Assembly: GCA_964526285.1 (NCBI GenBank)
Contig: CAZGIW010000006.1
Coordinates: forward strand, 1-64,000
Origin: CAYMAZ01 sp964526285
GTDB lineage: Bacteria > Bacteroidota > Bacteroidia > Bacteroidales > DTU049
Length of the DNA: 64,000 bases
Direction of reading: 5' to 3'
Shown: one piece after another, positions 34,020 to 43,028 of the stretch
Numbering within the stretch: position 1 is the first letter of the stretch
Layout: each line of letters begins with the position of its first letter
Notes under the pieces: generated by a model
Databases searched by the model: none
What the model was told of the DNA's origin: nothing
The model's input: only the letters and a program-made list of their open reading frames with translations
Translations under genes and position numbers: made by a program

Positions 34020-36155
34020 ATGAAGGTTTATCAATCAAACGAAATCAGAAACATTGCCCTTGTGGGTGGAGCAAAAGCAGGAAAAACCACTCTGGCCGAA
34101 GCCATGCTGTTTACAGGTGGTGTTATTAAAAGACGTGGTACTATTGAAGACAAAAACACTGTGTCAGATTACAGAGAAATTGAAATCGAGCGTCAAAACT
34201 CAATTTTTTCAACTGTGTTATATTCTGAATATGCCGGAAAAAAAATAAATATTGTTGATGCGCCCGGTTTTGACGATTTTATGGGGGAAGTTTTGGCCGC
34301 ACTCAAAGTTGCTGAAACAGCAGTGCTTGTTGTGAATGCACAAAATGGTGTTGAAGTGGGAACAGAAATCACATGGAGATACACTACAAAAAATGAAAAA
34401 CCTGTGGTATTTGTTATTAACCAACTGGAGCATGAAAAAGCCAACTTTGAAGAAACGCTTCAGGCAATTCATACCCAATTTGGAAATAAAGTGGTGCCTG
34501 CTCAATTTCCTGTTCAAACAGGAAGCGGATTCAATGCCATCATTGATGTGATTTCAATGAAACTATACAAATACAGTAACGATGGTGGCAATGCAACCAT
34601 TGAAGATATTCCCGCCGATTTAATGTCAAAAGCCGAAGAACTTCGCAATCAGATTATTGAAGCAGCTGCCGAAAGTGATGAAGCCCTCATGGAAAAATAT
34701 TTTGAAGAAGGCACTCTCACGGAAGATGAAATTGCTAAAGGGCTTGTGGAAAGTATCAAACAAAGAAATGTTTTCCCTCTTTTCTGCATCAGTGCAAAAC
34801 TCAATATGGGTGTTGACAGACTTATGGATTTTGTTGCTAGCTCATTGCCTGCTCCAACAGAGGTAACTCCTGCCAAAACAAAAGATGGAAAAGAAATAAA
34901 ATGTGATCCTGCTCAACCCTTAACTGCGTTTATTTTTAAAACAGCCATTGAATCTCATCTTGGTGAAGTTTCGTTTTTCAAAGTCTGCTCAGGCACCATT
35001 ACTGAAAGTATGGATGTCATAAACAGTACAAACGGAAGCAAGGAGCGTGCAAGTCAGTTGTTTGTTACTGCTGGAAAAACACGTGAAAAAGTAGAAAAAA
35101 TCGTTGCAGGTGATATTGGGTCAACCATTAAACTGAAAAGCGTAGGAACAAACCAAACCCTCACTGGTCCCAAAAACTCAGATGATGAAATTGAACCAAT
35201 CGTTTATCCTGATTACAAATACAGAACCGCTATCAAGGCTGTTAGTACATCAGATGATGAAAAACTTGGGGCAACGCTCAATGAGATGCACAAAATTGAC
35301 CCAACCCTGATTTATTACTACTCAAAGGAATTGAAACAAATGATTCTCGAAGGTCAGGGCGAACAGCATATCAATATTGCCAAATGGCAAATTGAAACTC
35401 TTGAAAAAATTCCGGTTGAGTTTATTACTCCAAAAATTCAATATCGCGAAACGATTACCAAGCCTGCAAAATCAATGTATCGCCACAAAAAGCAATCAGG
35501 TGGTGCAGGACAGTTTGGTGAAGTGCATATGATGATTCAACCCTATACCGAAAACATGCCCAAGCCTACAGAGTTTCCTGTTCGTGGCACTGAAGAGCAT
35601 GAAATGCCCTGGGGCGGAAAACTCATTTTCAACAACTGTATTGTGGGAGGTGCCATTGATGCACGTTTTTTACCAGCCATTCTCAAAGGAATCATGGAAA
35701 AAATGGAAGAAGGCCCCCTCACAGGTTCATATGCCCGTGATATTTCTGTCTATATTTATGACGGAAAAATGCACCCGGTTGATTCAAACGAAATTTCATT
35801 CAAACTGGCAGGTCGTAATGCATTTAGAGAAGCCTTCAAAAATGCCGGACCAAAAATTCTTGAACCAATTTATGATGTTGAAGTTTTTGTTCCTGCCGAT
35901 CGTATGGGCGATGTGATGACCGACCTTCAGGGTAGAAGAGCAGTTGTTATGGGAATGGACAGCGAAGGGAATTATCAGAAAATCAGAGCAAGAGTGCCTT
36001 TGGCTGAAATGAATAGATATTCAACCTCGCTGAGTTCAATTACCAGCGGTAAAGCTACATATACAATGAAGTTTAATGAATATCAGCAAGTGCCAGCCGA
36101 TGTTCAGACTGCATTACTCAAAGCATACGAAGAACAGGAAAAAGATGACGAATAG
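34020..36155 (+). CDS. EF-G2-type elongation factor paralogue with degenerate GTPase motifs
   Basis: The 711-residue protein spans all EF-G domains (I-V). The P-loop is GGAKAGKT (16-23) instead of AHIDAGKT. The switch-II motif DTPGH is DAPGF (80-84), so the catalytic His is Phe84. The guanine-specificity motif NKxD is NQLE (134-137). From my recollection of Bacteroides work, EF-G2 paralogues lacking GTPase activity support slow translation during starvation; this protein fits that type. It is not a TetM-class resistance factor by these motifs. The main fusA is not in the window. It has its own promoter and a terminator. Confidence 0.88.
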   Translation: MKVYQSNEIRNIALVGGAKAGKTTLAEAMLFTGGVIKRRGTIEDKNTVSDYREIEIERQNSIFSTVLYSEYAGKKINIVDAPGFDDFMGEVLAALKVAETAVLVVNAQNGVEVGTEITWRYTTKNEKPVVFVINQLEHEKANFEETLQAIHTQFGNKVVPAQFPVQTGSGFNAIIDVISMKLYKYSNDGGNATIEDIPADLMSKAEELRNQIIEAAAESDEALMEKYFEEGTLTEDEIAKGLVESIKQRNVFPLFCISAKLNMGVDRLMDFVASSLPAPTEVTPAKTKDGKEIKCDPAQPLTAFIFKTAIESHLGEVSFFKVCSGTITESMDVINSTNGSKERASQLFVTAGKTREKVEKIVAGDIGSTIKLKSVGTNQTLTGPKNSDDEIEPIVYPDYKYRTAIKAVSTSDDEKLGATLNEMHKIDPTLIYYYSKELKQMILEGQGEQHINIAKWQIETLEKIPVEFITPKIQYRETITKPAKSMYRHKKQSGGAGQFGEVHMMIQPYTENMPKPTEFPVRGTEEHEMPWGGKLIFNNCIVGGAIDARFLPAILKGIMEKMEEGPLTGSYARDISVYIYDGKMHPVDSNEISFKLAGRNAFREAFKNAGPKILEPIYDVEVFVPADRMGDVMTDLQGRRAVVMGMDSEGNYQKIRARVPLAEMNRYSTSLSSITSGKATYTMKFNEYQQVPADVQTALLKAYEEQEKDDE

Positions 36156-36178
36156 TCTTATTCTGTTTTGAAAATATT

Positions 36179-36207
36179 AAAAGCTGCCTCATGGGCAGCT
36201 TTTTTTG
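36179..36207 (+). terminator. rho-independent terminator of the EF-G2 gene
   Basis: AGCTGCC pairs with GGCAGCT around a short loop (36182-36200), followed by seven T residues. Confidence 0.9.
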
Positions 36208-36212
36208 TGTGG

Positions 36213-36267
36213 TGAATTTCAGCGAGCTCCCCTTTAGGGGTGCAGGGGTAAAACTCGCTGAAATTCA
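36213..36267. repeat. 14-bp perfect inverted repeat with nested hairpin
   Basis: TGAATTTCAGCGAG (36213-36226) is exactly inverted as CTCGCTGAAATTCA (36254-36267). The loop holds a second hairpin, CCCC-TTTA-GGGG, then GCAGGGGTAA. The compound palindrome lies between convergent genes and looks like a dispersed palindromic unit. Confidence 0.8.
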
Positions 36268-36329
36268 AACAGAAAATCAAACTCCAATCTCTTGTGTCTT
36301 TTTATATTCGTGATTCTGCTGTTTAATCA

Positions 36330-39071
36330 TCAGTACTTCACAACCTTACGGGTAATCACATCTCCTTCATTGCTGAAATGAAGAAGATAAATGCCGTCGG
36401 CAAAACTTGAAATATCCAAATAATGGCTGCCTCCGAAAAGAATATCCTCAAGTAGTGTTCGTCCGTGAAGGTCTGTAATTTTCAACATTGTGTTTTCAGC
36501 AAAAGAACGGATATAAATTTCTCCCGAACTGGGATTTGGAAACACATTAACTTCCTGTAGATTATATTCTTCACATGAAGTGATTACCTGAAAGTTGGCA
36601 ACAAGGCTCACGTCAGATGTTACATTGAAAAAATAATCAGGATCTGTTGAAACCACTGAGCCACCAATAGTCCAGTTGGCAAAAACATAACCTGAGCCGG
36701 GATATGCAGAAACAGTGGCAAGATGATTAAGAGCATAATTTCCACTGCCGGTATGGTTTCCTGCTCCAGGAGGATCTGCAGTTATGTCAACAAAATAACT
36801 TTGTGTACAATTGATCGAATTAATCCACAAATGTGAATTGAATGTAACACTGGTTATAAGATTATTGTATGAATCCCAACCAGTGGGGGTATAAGCCCAT
36901 GCAGTATTGTTTGTGGTTTGTGAATAATTGCTCAGGTAAACGGAAAACGTATCTGCATCATGAGGTGCTGTATAGGTAATTTCATATCCTACATAAAAGT
37001 CACCGGTGGTTGTAACAGGACTGTCAAAGGGGATATAGTTCCAGAAGCCAGCCTGCAGGTCATTCATATTAATTGTTTTTGTTCCCAAAACAGCTCCGGG
37101 TGTTGCACCGTTGTCATACACTTTAAATACAACAGGGGATTCAATTCCATTGTCGCTGGCTTTTGCCACTGCCACCTGAATTCCTTCCACGTTATGATAT
37201 GTTGCTCCGGTAAATTTTTCAGCAAACTGTGTCCAGTCTCTTCCGCTGTGTCCTCCCACATATCCCCAGTAACTTGCCCAGGTGTAATTGACAGCATTTC
37301 CTTCAATATTGCTCAGGGTATCACATACAATACCATTGTTTGCGAAATTAGCCACGAAGGTTGTATCAGAAGATATTATAAAACTATATGTTGGATTAAA
37401 GGAAACAATGGTTCCATTAACTGTCCAGCTGAGAAAATTGTAACCGGGATTTGCAGTTGCTGTCACTGTTACATTGTCGTTCAGAAAGTATGTTCCTTCA
37501 CCAGTGAGGGTTCCTGCCCCTGCTGGATTTGATGTTGTGGTACAGGTATAGGTGTCCTGTAGTCCCACATTAAATGAAATTGTTGAGCCAGCAGCAGTTA
37601 CGCCCCAAATGTCCAGCCCCCCTGGTAAACCGTCAGAAAGAAAACTTGATGGATTTGTCCCGTCATTGATTTCTGTTCTGCCTGAACCTGCTGAAAAATG
37701 TGCTGAATTGGGAGATCCGTTAACAGAAAGTGTTCCATTGGGACGATAAACGTACAATTCGTCGGGAGGTCCATTAGCATTGCCGTTGAGACTTGGGTCA
37801 ACACGATATACAATAAGCCCGGAGCCGGGCAAATCGTTTTCAAATGTTCCGGTTTTTTGGCGATATTCCACAACAAAATACTCTGTAGCTGAGTTTGGAG
37901 ATGCAATTTTATAGCAGTTGTTGGTGTCAGAAGTAAGTGGATTCAATGTGTATGTTCCTGATGTTGTAATTTCCGGAATGCTAGAAATCCATGTTTGATT
38001 TGAGTATTTCCATTTCATATGGGCAGTCATGTGTCCGCCTCCGGAGTTCATTATATCCCATGCCCCGGCAGGTTGAATGTGCGTGTCATAATAGTAGCGG
38101 TAAAGATCAGGCGCTCCCAGTGCATGAAAAAACTCATGAGCCAGAATTCTGACAGTGACCTGATTTTCAGGCTGAAAAGTATAGTCATACACACGTTTAC
38201 CATGAATTTGAACATTATATGTGTATAATACCCATCTGTGTGCCCATAGTAATTCACCCCAGCCACCAGAATTTCCTCTTATTATAAAACAGACATTATC
38301 CACATATCCATCATTATCTGCATCAATATCCAGACCCGCAGGAACAGGTGAATTTGTATTGATCCAGAGAATTGCATCGCGCAGCAGTGCATGCTCACGT
38401 GTACGTCGTTCGGTGTCGTTTTGATATCCGTTGGGATTGGTTGATGCATTGTATGGTTGATAATAACTTCTGGAGTTGGGTGACTGATATGAAAGATTGG
38501 TTGTCATTGCACAAGCCGGATAATGTGTTGAACTGACATTTAACATACCATATGAGACCTCATCGAAGTATGATTTTACCGAACTTCCTGTTGAAGGATT
38601 AAAATAATTGTCATATGTCTGGCGTGTGATTGTGAACTCAGAGTCATCAGAAAAACGGATATATACCACAAGGTTGTTGAAAGTGCCGTTGTGAGGTGCT
38701 CTCACTGGTTCAGATTTCATGCTTTCAACTTCTGCCCACATGGCATCGCGACGGTTTTTGTATTCGGCTTCTGAAATTTTGGCCCATTTTTTCAGGTTTA
38801 CATAAGAAGGATCAACACTGCCAACCAGATACATTGTTGGTTCAACCAGTCCGTTCACTGTCTGTCCATAGTAATACCAGCCATCCTGTGCCTGAATAAT
38901 TGTGTATCCGTCAGCATCATGTAAAAAATTGAAAAATTCATCACCCGATGCAAAACAATCAATTTGTGTTCCATCGGGCTGATAAATGGTAACTGGTAGA
39001 AAATCTATGGGAGCAGCAAAAACAGATGTTGTAAAAAACAACATTATTAAAATGGAGCGTAGTTTTCTCAT
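36330..39071 (-). CDS. secreted M6-family metalloprotease with T9SS sorting domain
   Basis: From ATG 39071 the product is 913 residues with a signal peptide (SVFA|APID). The M6 (immune inhibitor A-like) catalytic domain carries HEFFHALGAPDLY, with His312, Glu313 and His316 and the family Gly and Asp. Two InlB-B-like repeats follow (NPAGAGTLTGEGTY, DPPGAGNHTGSGNY, each ending VANF), separated by a galactose-binding-like segment. The sorting domain is at the end (VFPNPSSGEIYIRS to RKVVKY). It is probably a secreted gelatinase-like endopeptidase. The ATG at 39107 is rejected because the minus-strand promoter box TATATTTG (39112-39105) overlaps it. Confidence 0.93.
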   Translation of the reverse strand: MRKLRSILIMLFFTTSVFAAPIDFLPVTIYQPDGTQIDCFASGDEFFNFLHDADGYTIIQAQDGWYYYGQTVNGLVEPTMYLVGSVDPSYVNLKKWAKISEAEYKNRRDAMWAEVESMKSEPVRAPHNGTFNNLVVYIRFSDDSEFTITRQTYDNYFNPSTGSSVKSYFDEVSYGMLNVSSTHYPACAMTTNLSYQSPNSRSYYQPYNASTNPNGYQNDTERRTREHALLRDAILWINTNSPVPAGLDIDADNDGYVDNVCFIIRGNSGGWGELLWAHRWVLYTYNVQIHGKRVYDYTFQPENQVTVRILAHEFFHALGAPDLYRYYYDTHIQPAGAWDIMNSGGGHMTAHMKWKYSNQTWISSIPEITTSGTYTLNPLTSDTNNCYKIASPNSATEYFVVEYRQKTGTFENDLPGSGLIVYRVDPSLNGNANGPPDELYVYRPNGTLSVNGSPNSAHFSAGSGRTEINDGTNPSSFLSDGLPGGLDIWGVTAAGSTISFNVGLQDTYTCTTTSNPAGAGTLTGEGTYFLNDNVTVTATANPGYNFLSWTVNGTIVSFNPTYSFIISSDTTFVANFANNGIVCDTLSNIEGNAVNYTWASYWGYVGGHSGRDWTQFAEKFTGATYHNVEGIQVAVAKASDNGIESPVVFKVYDNGATPGAVLGTKTINMNDLQAGFWNYIPFDSPVTTTGDFYVGYEITYTAPHDADTFSVYLSNYSQTTNNTAWAYTPTGWDSYNNLITSVTFNSHLWINSINCTQSYFVDITADPPGAGNHTGSGNYALNHLATVSAYPGSGYVFANWTIGGSVVSTDPDYFFNVTSDVSLVANFQVITSCEEYNLQEVNVFPNPSSGEIYIRSFAENTMLKITDLHGRTLLEDILFGGSHYLDISSFADGIYLLHFSNEGDVITRKVVKY

Positions 39072-39104
39072 ATTGTTCGGGTATTGATTTCTATTAATAA
39101 ACAA

Positions 39105-39112
39105 CAAATATA
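39105..39112 (-). promoter_or_regulatory. promoter -7 box of the M6 metalloprotease gene
   Basis: Minus-strand TATATTTG (TAnnTTTG), 33 bases upstream of the chosen start. Confidence 0.65.
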
Positions 39113-39188
39113 AATATGAAATGGTTGCAAGTGCAAATTTATTTCAGAAAAAAATGCAGTTTTAGATTGTAAAGAAACCTGGGAGGTA

Positions 39189-40133
39189 TTATTTTTTTAA
39201 CAATATATAATTCTTAAACCCACCGATTCTGTATCCGCCCAAAAAAGTTTTCTCAAAAAAGGAGAGAGCTCTTTGCTTAAGCTTCTCATGCTTGTGTTTT
39301 TTTCGTTCTTTTTTTGCAGGGAATTGTAAGGTATCACTCCAATTGAATTTTTCAATAAACGGGAGCATCACTTTTGGATGTGTTTCTTTAAAAATCTCCA
39401 GTTTGTTCAGGTCTCCGTAATCAAAAATATATTTTCCCTGTTTTTCAAGTTCGGCAACTTTTTCAGCCCCTTTGTGAATGGTGTCAAGAGATTTTTGTTT
39501 TTTCATCATGATATCCGGAGGTCTGACCCATCCGTAATGATATATACATGCATTCACTTTTGCCACTTTTAATCTGAAAGTATTTTTTATTTGCCTGTAG
39601 TTTTTTCCGTCGAAGTCAGGGATACGGCGGAAAGATTGGGCCGATTCCCAGGAATGAATATCTTTGTGATTCCGGATAATTCTAATTTCATGTGGATACC
39701 ATACACGTGATTTGTGATAATGATGATAATTCCCCCAAAAATGTTTATAATCAAACAACAAGCCTTCAACGTCTTCATCGTGTAATAGCTGCCGGCATCG
39801 TTTTTCAATGGCTTCCAGATATTTTTCGTGCACAACTTCGTCGGCCTGAAGATAAAACAACCAGTCACCGGTGCAATGAGATTTGGCAATATCAGTTTGA
39901 TGAGCATTTTCCATGCCTTTGGGAAATTTTTGCAGGTCCCATACAGTATCAATAATCCTGATTTTATCACTCTGAATGCTTTCTATCAGCTCTCTTGAAT
40001 TATCGTCAATGTCATTGTCTCCCAATGCAACAATAAATTCATCAACAATGGGAAGAATTGACATGATTGATTCTTTCCAGGGATAATAAAGTTTCCCTGC
40101 ATTTTTGCCCATTGTAAAACCGCTTATTTTCAT
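39189..40133 (-). CDS. family 2-like glycosyltransferase
   Basis: The 314-residue cytoplasmic protein has a GT-A fold N-terminus: VDEFIVALGDNDIDDNSREL, then GDWLFYLQADEVVHEKY, where ADE stands at the DXD metal site. A basic C-terminus follows (KKERKKHKHEKLKQR). It probably adds a sugar in LPS or surface-glycan synthesis; donor and acceptor are unknown. It lies downstream of purB by 31 bp and has no recognisable promoter of its own. Confidence 0.75.
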   Translation of the reverse strand: MKISGFTMGKNAGKLYYPWKESIMSILPIVDEFIVALGDNDIDDNSRELIESIQSDKIRIIDTVWDLQKFPKGMENAHQTDIAKSHCTGDWLFYLQADEVVHEKYLEAIEKRCRQLLHDEDVEGLLFDYKHFWGNYHHYHKSRVWYPHEIRIIRNHKDIHSWESAQSFRRIPDFDGKNYRQIKNTFRLKVAKVNACIYHYGWVRPPDIMMKKQKSLDTIHKGAEKVAELEKQGKYIFDYGDLNKLEIFKETHPKVMLPFIEKFNWSDTLQFPAKKERKKHKHEKLKQRALSFFEKTFLGGYRIGGFKNYILLKK

Positions 40134-40164
40134 TGTTGTTTCAGGTTTGTGTCAACACAAACAG

Positions 40165-41511
40165 TTATTTACCGGTGTAATTAAAGGGGGTAATTGATTT
40201 AAGTTCTGTCTTTACTGAGTCAGATACATTTAGTGTATCAATAAATTCACACAATGACTTTTCAGTTATCAAAGTATTTCCTCTAGTGAGATTTTTTAAA
40301 GCCTCATAGGGTTTTGGATAGTTTTCTCTTCTCAGAATTGTTTGAATGGCTTCGGCAACTATTTCCCAGTGATTGGAAAGGTCTTTTTCAATAACAGGCG
40401 TATTGACCATGATTTTTTTCAGACCTTTCAGAATGGATGTATATGCTATCATGCTGTGAGCAAAAGGAACACCGATATTTCTTAATACAGTGGAGTCAGT
40501 CAGGTCTCTCTGTAATCTTGAAACCGGAAGTTTTTCGGCAAGATGAGTAAATAAAGCATTGGTAACCCCCAGATTTCCTTCTGCATTTTCAAAATCAATG
40601 GGATTCACTTTATGTGGCATGGCAGATGAACCAACTTCACCTTCTTTCAGTGTTTGTGAAAAATAATTCAGCATGATGTATGTCCAGATATCTCTGCACA
40701 AATCAATCAGAATGGTATTGATGCGACTCATTGCATGAAAAAAGGCCGCCAGATGATCATAATGTTCAATCTGAGTAGTAGGGTGTGATCGCAACAGGCC
40801 AAGCACATTGTTTACAAAGTCATTGGCAAAAAGATGCCAGTTCACCTGTGGATAAGCAGCATAATGGGCATTGAAATTACCCGTTGCGCCTCCGAATTTT
40901 CCTGCAAAAGGAATGCGGGATAAAAGCATAAGCTGTGTTTGAAGCCGGACAGTGAACACTTCAATTTCTTTGCCAAGGCGTGTGGGTGATGCAGGTTGTC
41001 CATGAGTGCGGGCAAGCATTGGAATTTCTCTCCATTCATCACTTCTACCCTGCAAGGAAGTAAGCACATCCTCAAGCAACGGAAAAACAGTTTTTTCGTA
41101 TCCGTCTTTTAATGACATTGGAATTGCTGTATTGTTGATGTCCTGTGATGTGAGTCCGAAATGAACAAATTCTGCATACATGTCCAGCCCAAGGGAAGGA
41201 AGCTGTTCTTTGATAAAATATTCAACAGCTTTAATATCGTGATTTGTTGTTTTTTCAATTTCTTTAATACGAAGAGCATCTTTTGCAGAAAAATGTTCAT
41301 AGATTTTTCTTAACCCGGGAAAGGATTTTTCAGAAACTTTTTCCAATTGAGGCAGTGGCAGTTCGCACAATGCAATGAAATATTCAATTTCAACACGACA
41401 TCGATACTTGAACAGAGCATATTCTGAAAAAAAATCAGAAAGTGGCTGGCATACCTGTTGATATCTGCCGTCAACGGGAGAAACGGAATAAAGAGGATGG
41501 TTGTAATCCAT
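40165..41511 (-). CDS. purB: adenylosuccinate lyase
   Basis: PurB cleaves SAICAR and adenylosuccinate in purine synthesis. The signature GSSAMPHKVNPIDFEN is clear, with YSVSPVDGRY at the N-terminus, TSQDINNTA and ARTHGQPASPT. The length is 448 residues from ATG 41511, near the E. coli enzyme (456). The in-frame ATG at 41583 is rejected because a minus-strand -7 box TAATTTTG (41540-41533) lies downstream of it. Confidence 0.97.
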   Translation of the reverse strand: MDYNHPLYSVSPVDGRYQQVCQPLSDFFSEYALFKYRCRVEIEYFIALCELPLPQLEKVSEKSFPGLRKIYEHFSAKDALRIKEIEKTTNHDIKAVEYFIKEQLPSLGLDMYAEFVHFGLTSQDINNTAIPMSLKDGYEKTVFPLLEDVLTSLQGRSDEWREIPMLARTHGQPASPTRLGKEIEVFTVRLQTQLMLLSRIPFAGKFGGATGNFNAHYAAYPQVNWHLFANDFVNNVLGLLRSHPTTQIEHYDHLAAFFHAMSRINTILIDLCRDIWTYIMLNYFSQTLKEGEVGSSAMPHKVNPIDFENAEGNLGVTNALFTHLAEKLPVSRLQRDLTDSTVLRNIGVPFAHSMIAYTSILKGLKKIMVNTPVIEKDLSNHWEIVAEAIQTILRRENYPKPYEALKNLTRGNTLITEKSLCEFIDTLNVSDSVKTELKSITPFNYTGK

Positions 41512-41532
41512 GTGATAATGATTTGTTTGCAA

Positions 41533-41540
41533 CAAAATTA
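41533..41540 (-). promoter_or_regulatory. promoter -7 box of purB
   Basis: Minus-strand TAATTTTG (TAnnTTTG), 21 bases upstream of the chosen start. Confidence 0.6.
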
Positions 41541-41666
41541 CAAAAATCATCATAATGTGACCGTATATTTCTTTGATTTGCAAAACAGAATCGGCACCTT
41601 GTAAGATGCTTATTTTCAGTCAAATTGAAATTTTAAATCAAAGAACTTAAAAATATATTGATTTTT

Positions 41667-41699
41667 TTTGTGGTTGGATAAAAATAATTTTTAATTTTG
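41667..41699 (+). promoter_or_regulatory. promoter of tRNA-Gln
   Basis: TTTG (41667-41670) and TAATTTTG (41692-41699) are spaced 21 bp apart. Transcription should begin only a few bases before the tRNA 5' end. Confidence 0.7.
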
Positions 41700-41708
41700 C
41701 TGTCACAT

Positions 41709-41781
41709 TGACCGATGGTGTAATTGGCAACATGTCTGATTCTGGTTCAGAAGACTCAAGGTTCGAGTCCTTGTCGGTCAA
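41709..41781 (+). tRNA. tRNA-Gln (anticodon CTG)
   Basis: A full cloverleaf can be folded. The acceptor arms are TGACCGA and TCGGTCA, the anticodon stem is TCTGA/TCAGA around loop TTCTGGT (anticodon CTG), and the T arm is CAAGG-TTCGAGT-CCTTG. The discriminator is A and no CCA is encoded. A promoter and a terminator bracket it, so it is a single-gene transcript. Confidence 0.93.
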
Positions 41782-41788
41782 CAACATA

Positions 41789-41824
41789 CAAGACTGTATT
41801 CAACTTGAATACAGTCTTTTTTTT
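41789..41824 (+). terminator. rho-independent terminator after tRNA-Gln
   Basis: A 14-bp near-perfect stem (AAGACTGTATTCAA with TTGAATACAGTCTT) is followed by a T-run. Confidence 0.92.
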
Positions 41825-41861
41825 ATTGCAAAAACAGTATTTTATGTTGCATGAGTAAAAA

Positions 41862-42245
41862 TCAAATCATTCCTTCCAGTTTCAAAAGAATTTTTTGCAT
41901 GGCTTTTTCAGTTTTTTCATAGTCTGTGAGATTATCATGCACGTAAATCAATGCTAAAAGTATGGATTTGTTTTTTTTCAATAAAAGATTGACAAGGTGG
42001 TTTTTGTTCAGTCTGAATGATTCACGGGCAAGGCGTTTGAGACTGTTTCTGCGATTGGCCTTTGAAATTTTATTTTTTGGAACGGAAATCAAAATTGAAA
42101 GAGGAACAGTTGATTGTTGTTTTTCTGTCCACAATACTTTAAAAGGAAAAACCAAAAAAGAATTACTTTCATTGAACAATTGTTCAATATCTTCTCCTTT
42201 ATGAATCCTGAGATTTTTAGGAAAACGAAAGTCTGACAGTGACAA
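41862..42245 (-). CDS. rnpA: ribonuclease P protein component
   Basis: This basic 127-residue protein assists the RNase P RNA in trimming tRNA 5' leaders. The RNR signature region SVPKNKISKANRRNSLKRLARE (split across residues 54-75) and the N-terminal FPKNLRIHKGEDI are diagnostic. It starts 3 bp after hemD and ends the minus-strand operon DUF4271-hemD-rnpA. The neighbouring tRNA-Gln is on the other strand. Confidence 0.93.
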   Translation of the reverse strand: MSLSDFRFPKNLRIHKGEDIEQLFNESNSFLVFPFKVLWTEKQQSTVPLSILISVPKNKISKANRRNSLKRLARESFRLNKNHLVNLLLKKNKSILLALIYVHDNLTDYEKTEKAMQKILLKLEGMI

Positions 42246-42248
42246 GGG

Positions 42249-43010
42249 TTATTTTTTCTTGGCTAATTTTATTAAATAGTCTTCTATTGCCATGGTCATA
42301 GAAGGAAATTGCGTTGTTGGGGCAATAATGTTTTGTTCAAACCCCACTTCTGAAATCGTCTGTGATGTTGTTTCTCCGTAGGCAGCAATAACAGTATCTG
42401 CCTGAACAAAATCAGGAAAATTTTCCTTAAGTGATTTTATGCCAAAAGGACTAAAAAACACAAGCATATCAAATTTGGAAAGATCAATGTCTGTCAAGTC
42501 TTCAATTACTGGACGGAAGAAGACGGTTTTTTGAACATTATAGCCTCTTTCTGTTAATAAATTGGAGAGTGTATCATTGGGTTCGTCAGAGCAGGGAAGC
42601 AGAAAAGCTCCCTTTTCATGCTTTTTCATCATGTCAGCAAGCTCAATCATATTGTTGTTGCAGAAAAAGATTTTCCTTTTTCTAAACTGAATATATTTTT
42701 GAAGATACAGGGCGATGGCTTCTGACATACAAAAATATTTAGTTGTAACAGGAGGTTCGTATCTCAGATCTTTTGCCATGCTGAAATAGTGATCAACCGC
42801 TTGTCTGCTTGTGAAAACAATTGTACTGTAATCATTCAAATACACCCTTTGTTCACGAAATTCTCTTGATGTTAGCCTTTCAATCCGGAAAAACTTTCTG
42901 TATTCAAGTTTTAAATTGAATTTTTTTGATAGTTCAAAAAATGGAGATTTTTCAAGTTCTACCGGCTTTGGTTGAGACACAAGTACTGTTTTGATTTTTG
43001 TTTTACTCAT
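42249..43010 (-). CDS. hemD: uroporphyrinogen-III synthase (HemD-like)
   Basis: The 253-residue protein has the two-lobed HemD layout, with conserved elements IVFTSRQAVDHYF in the first half and DMLVFFSPFGIKSLKEN and VIAAYGETTSQTISEVGF in the second. It cyclises hydroxymethylbilane in tetrapyrrole synthesis. HemD sequences diverge strongly, so confidence rests on these motifs and on the usual Bacteroidota linkage to DUF4271 and rnpA. Confidence 0.85.
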   Translation of the reverse strand: MSKTKIKTVLVSQPKPVELEKSPFFELSKKFNLKLEYRKFFRIERLTSREFREQRVYLNDYSTIVFTSRQAVDHYFSMAKDLRYEPPVTTKYFCMSEAIALYLQKYIQFRKRKIFFCNNNMIELADMMKKHEKGAFLLPCSDEPNDTLSNLLTERGYNVQKTVFFRPVIEDLTDIDLSKFDMLVFFSPFGIKSLKENFPDFVQADTVIAAYGETTSQTISEVGFEQNIIAPTTQFPSMTMAIEDYLIKLAKKK

Positions 43011-43028
43011 GGTAAAAAAATCTGATTA

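Noticed and set aside
34020..36155. Ribosome-protection tetracycline resistance protein
   Set aside because: The degenerate G motifs and EF-G2-like N-terminus fit a housekeeping paralogue; no resistance-gene context is seen.
40145..40162. GTTTGTG-TCAA-CACAAAC hairpin between purB and the glycosyltransferase gene as a terminator
   Set aside because: No T-run follows it on the minus strand and the downstream gene lacks its own promoter box, so readthrough is more likely.
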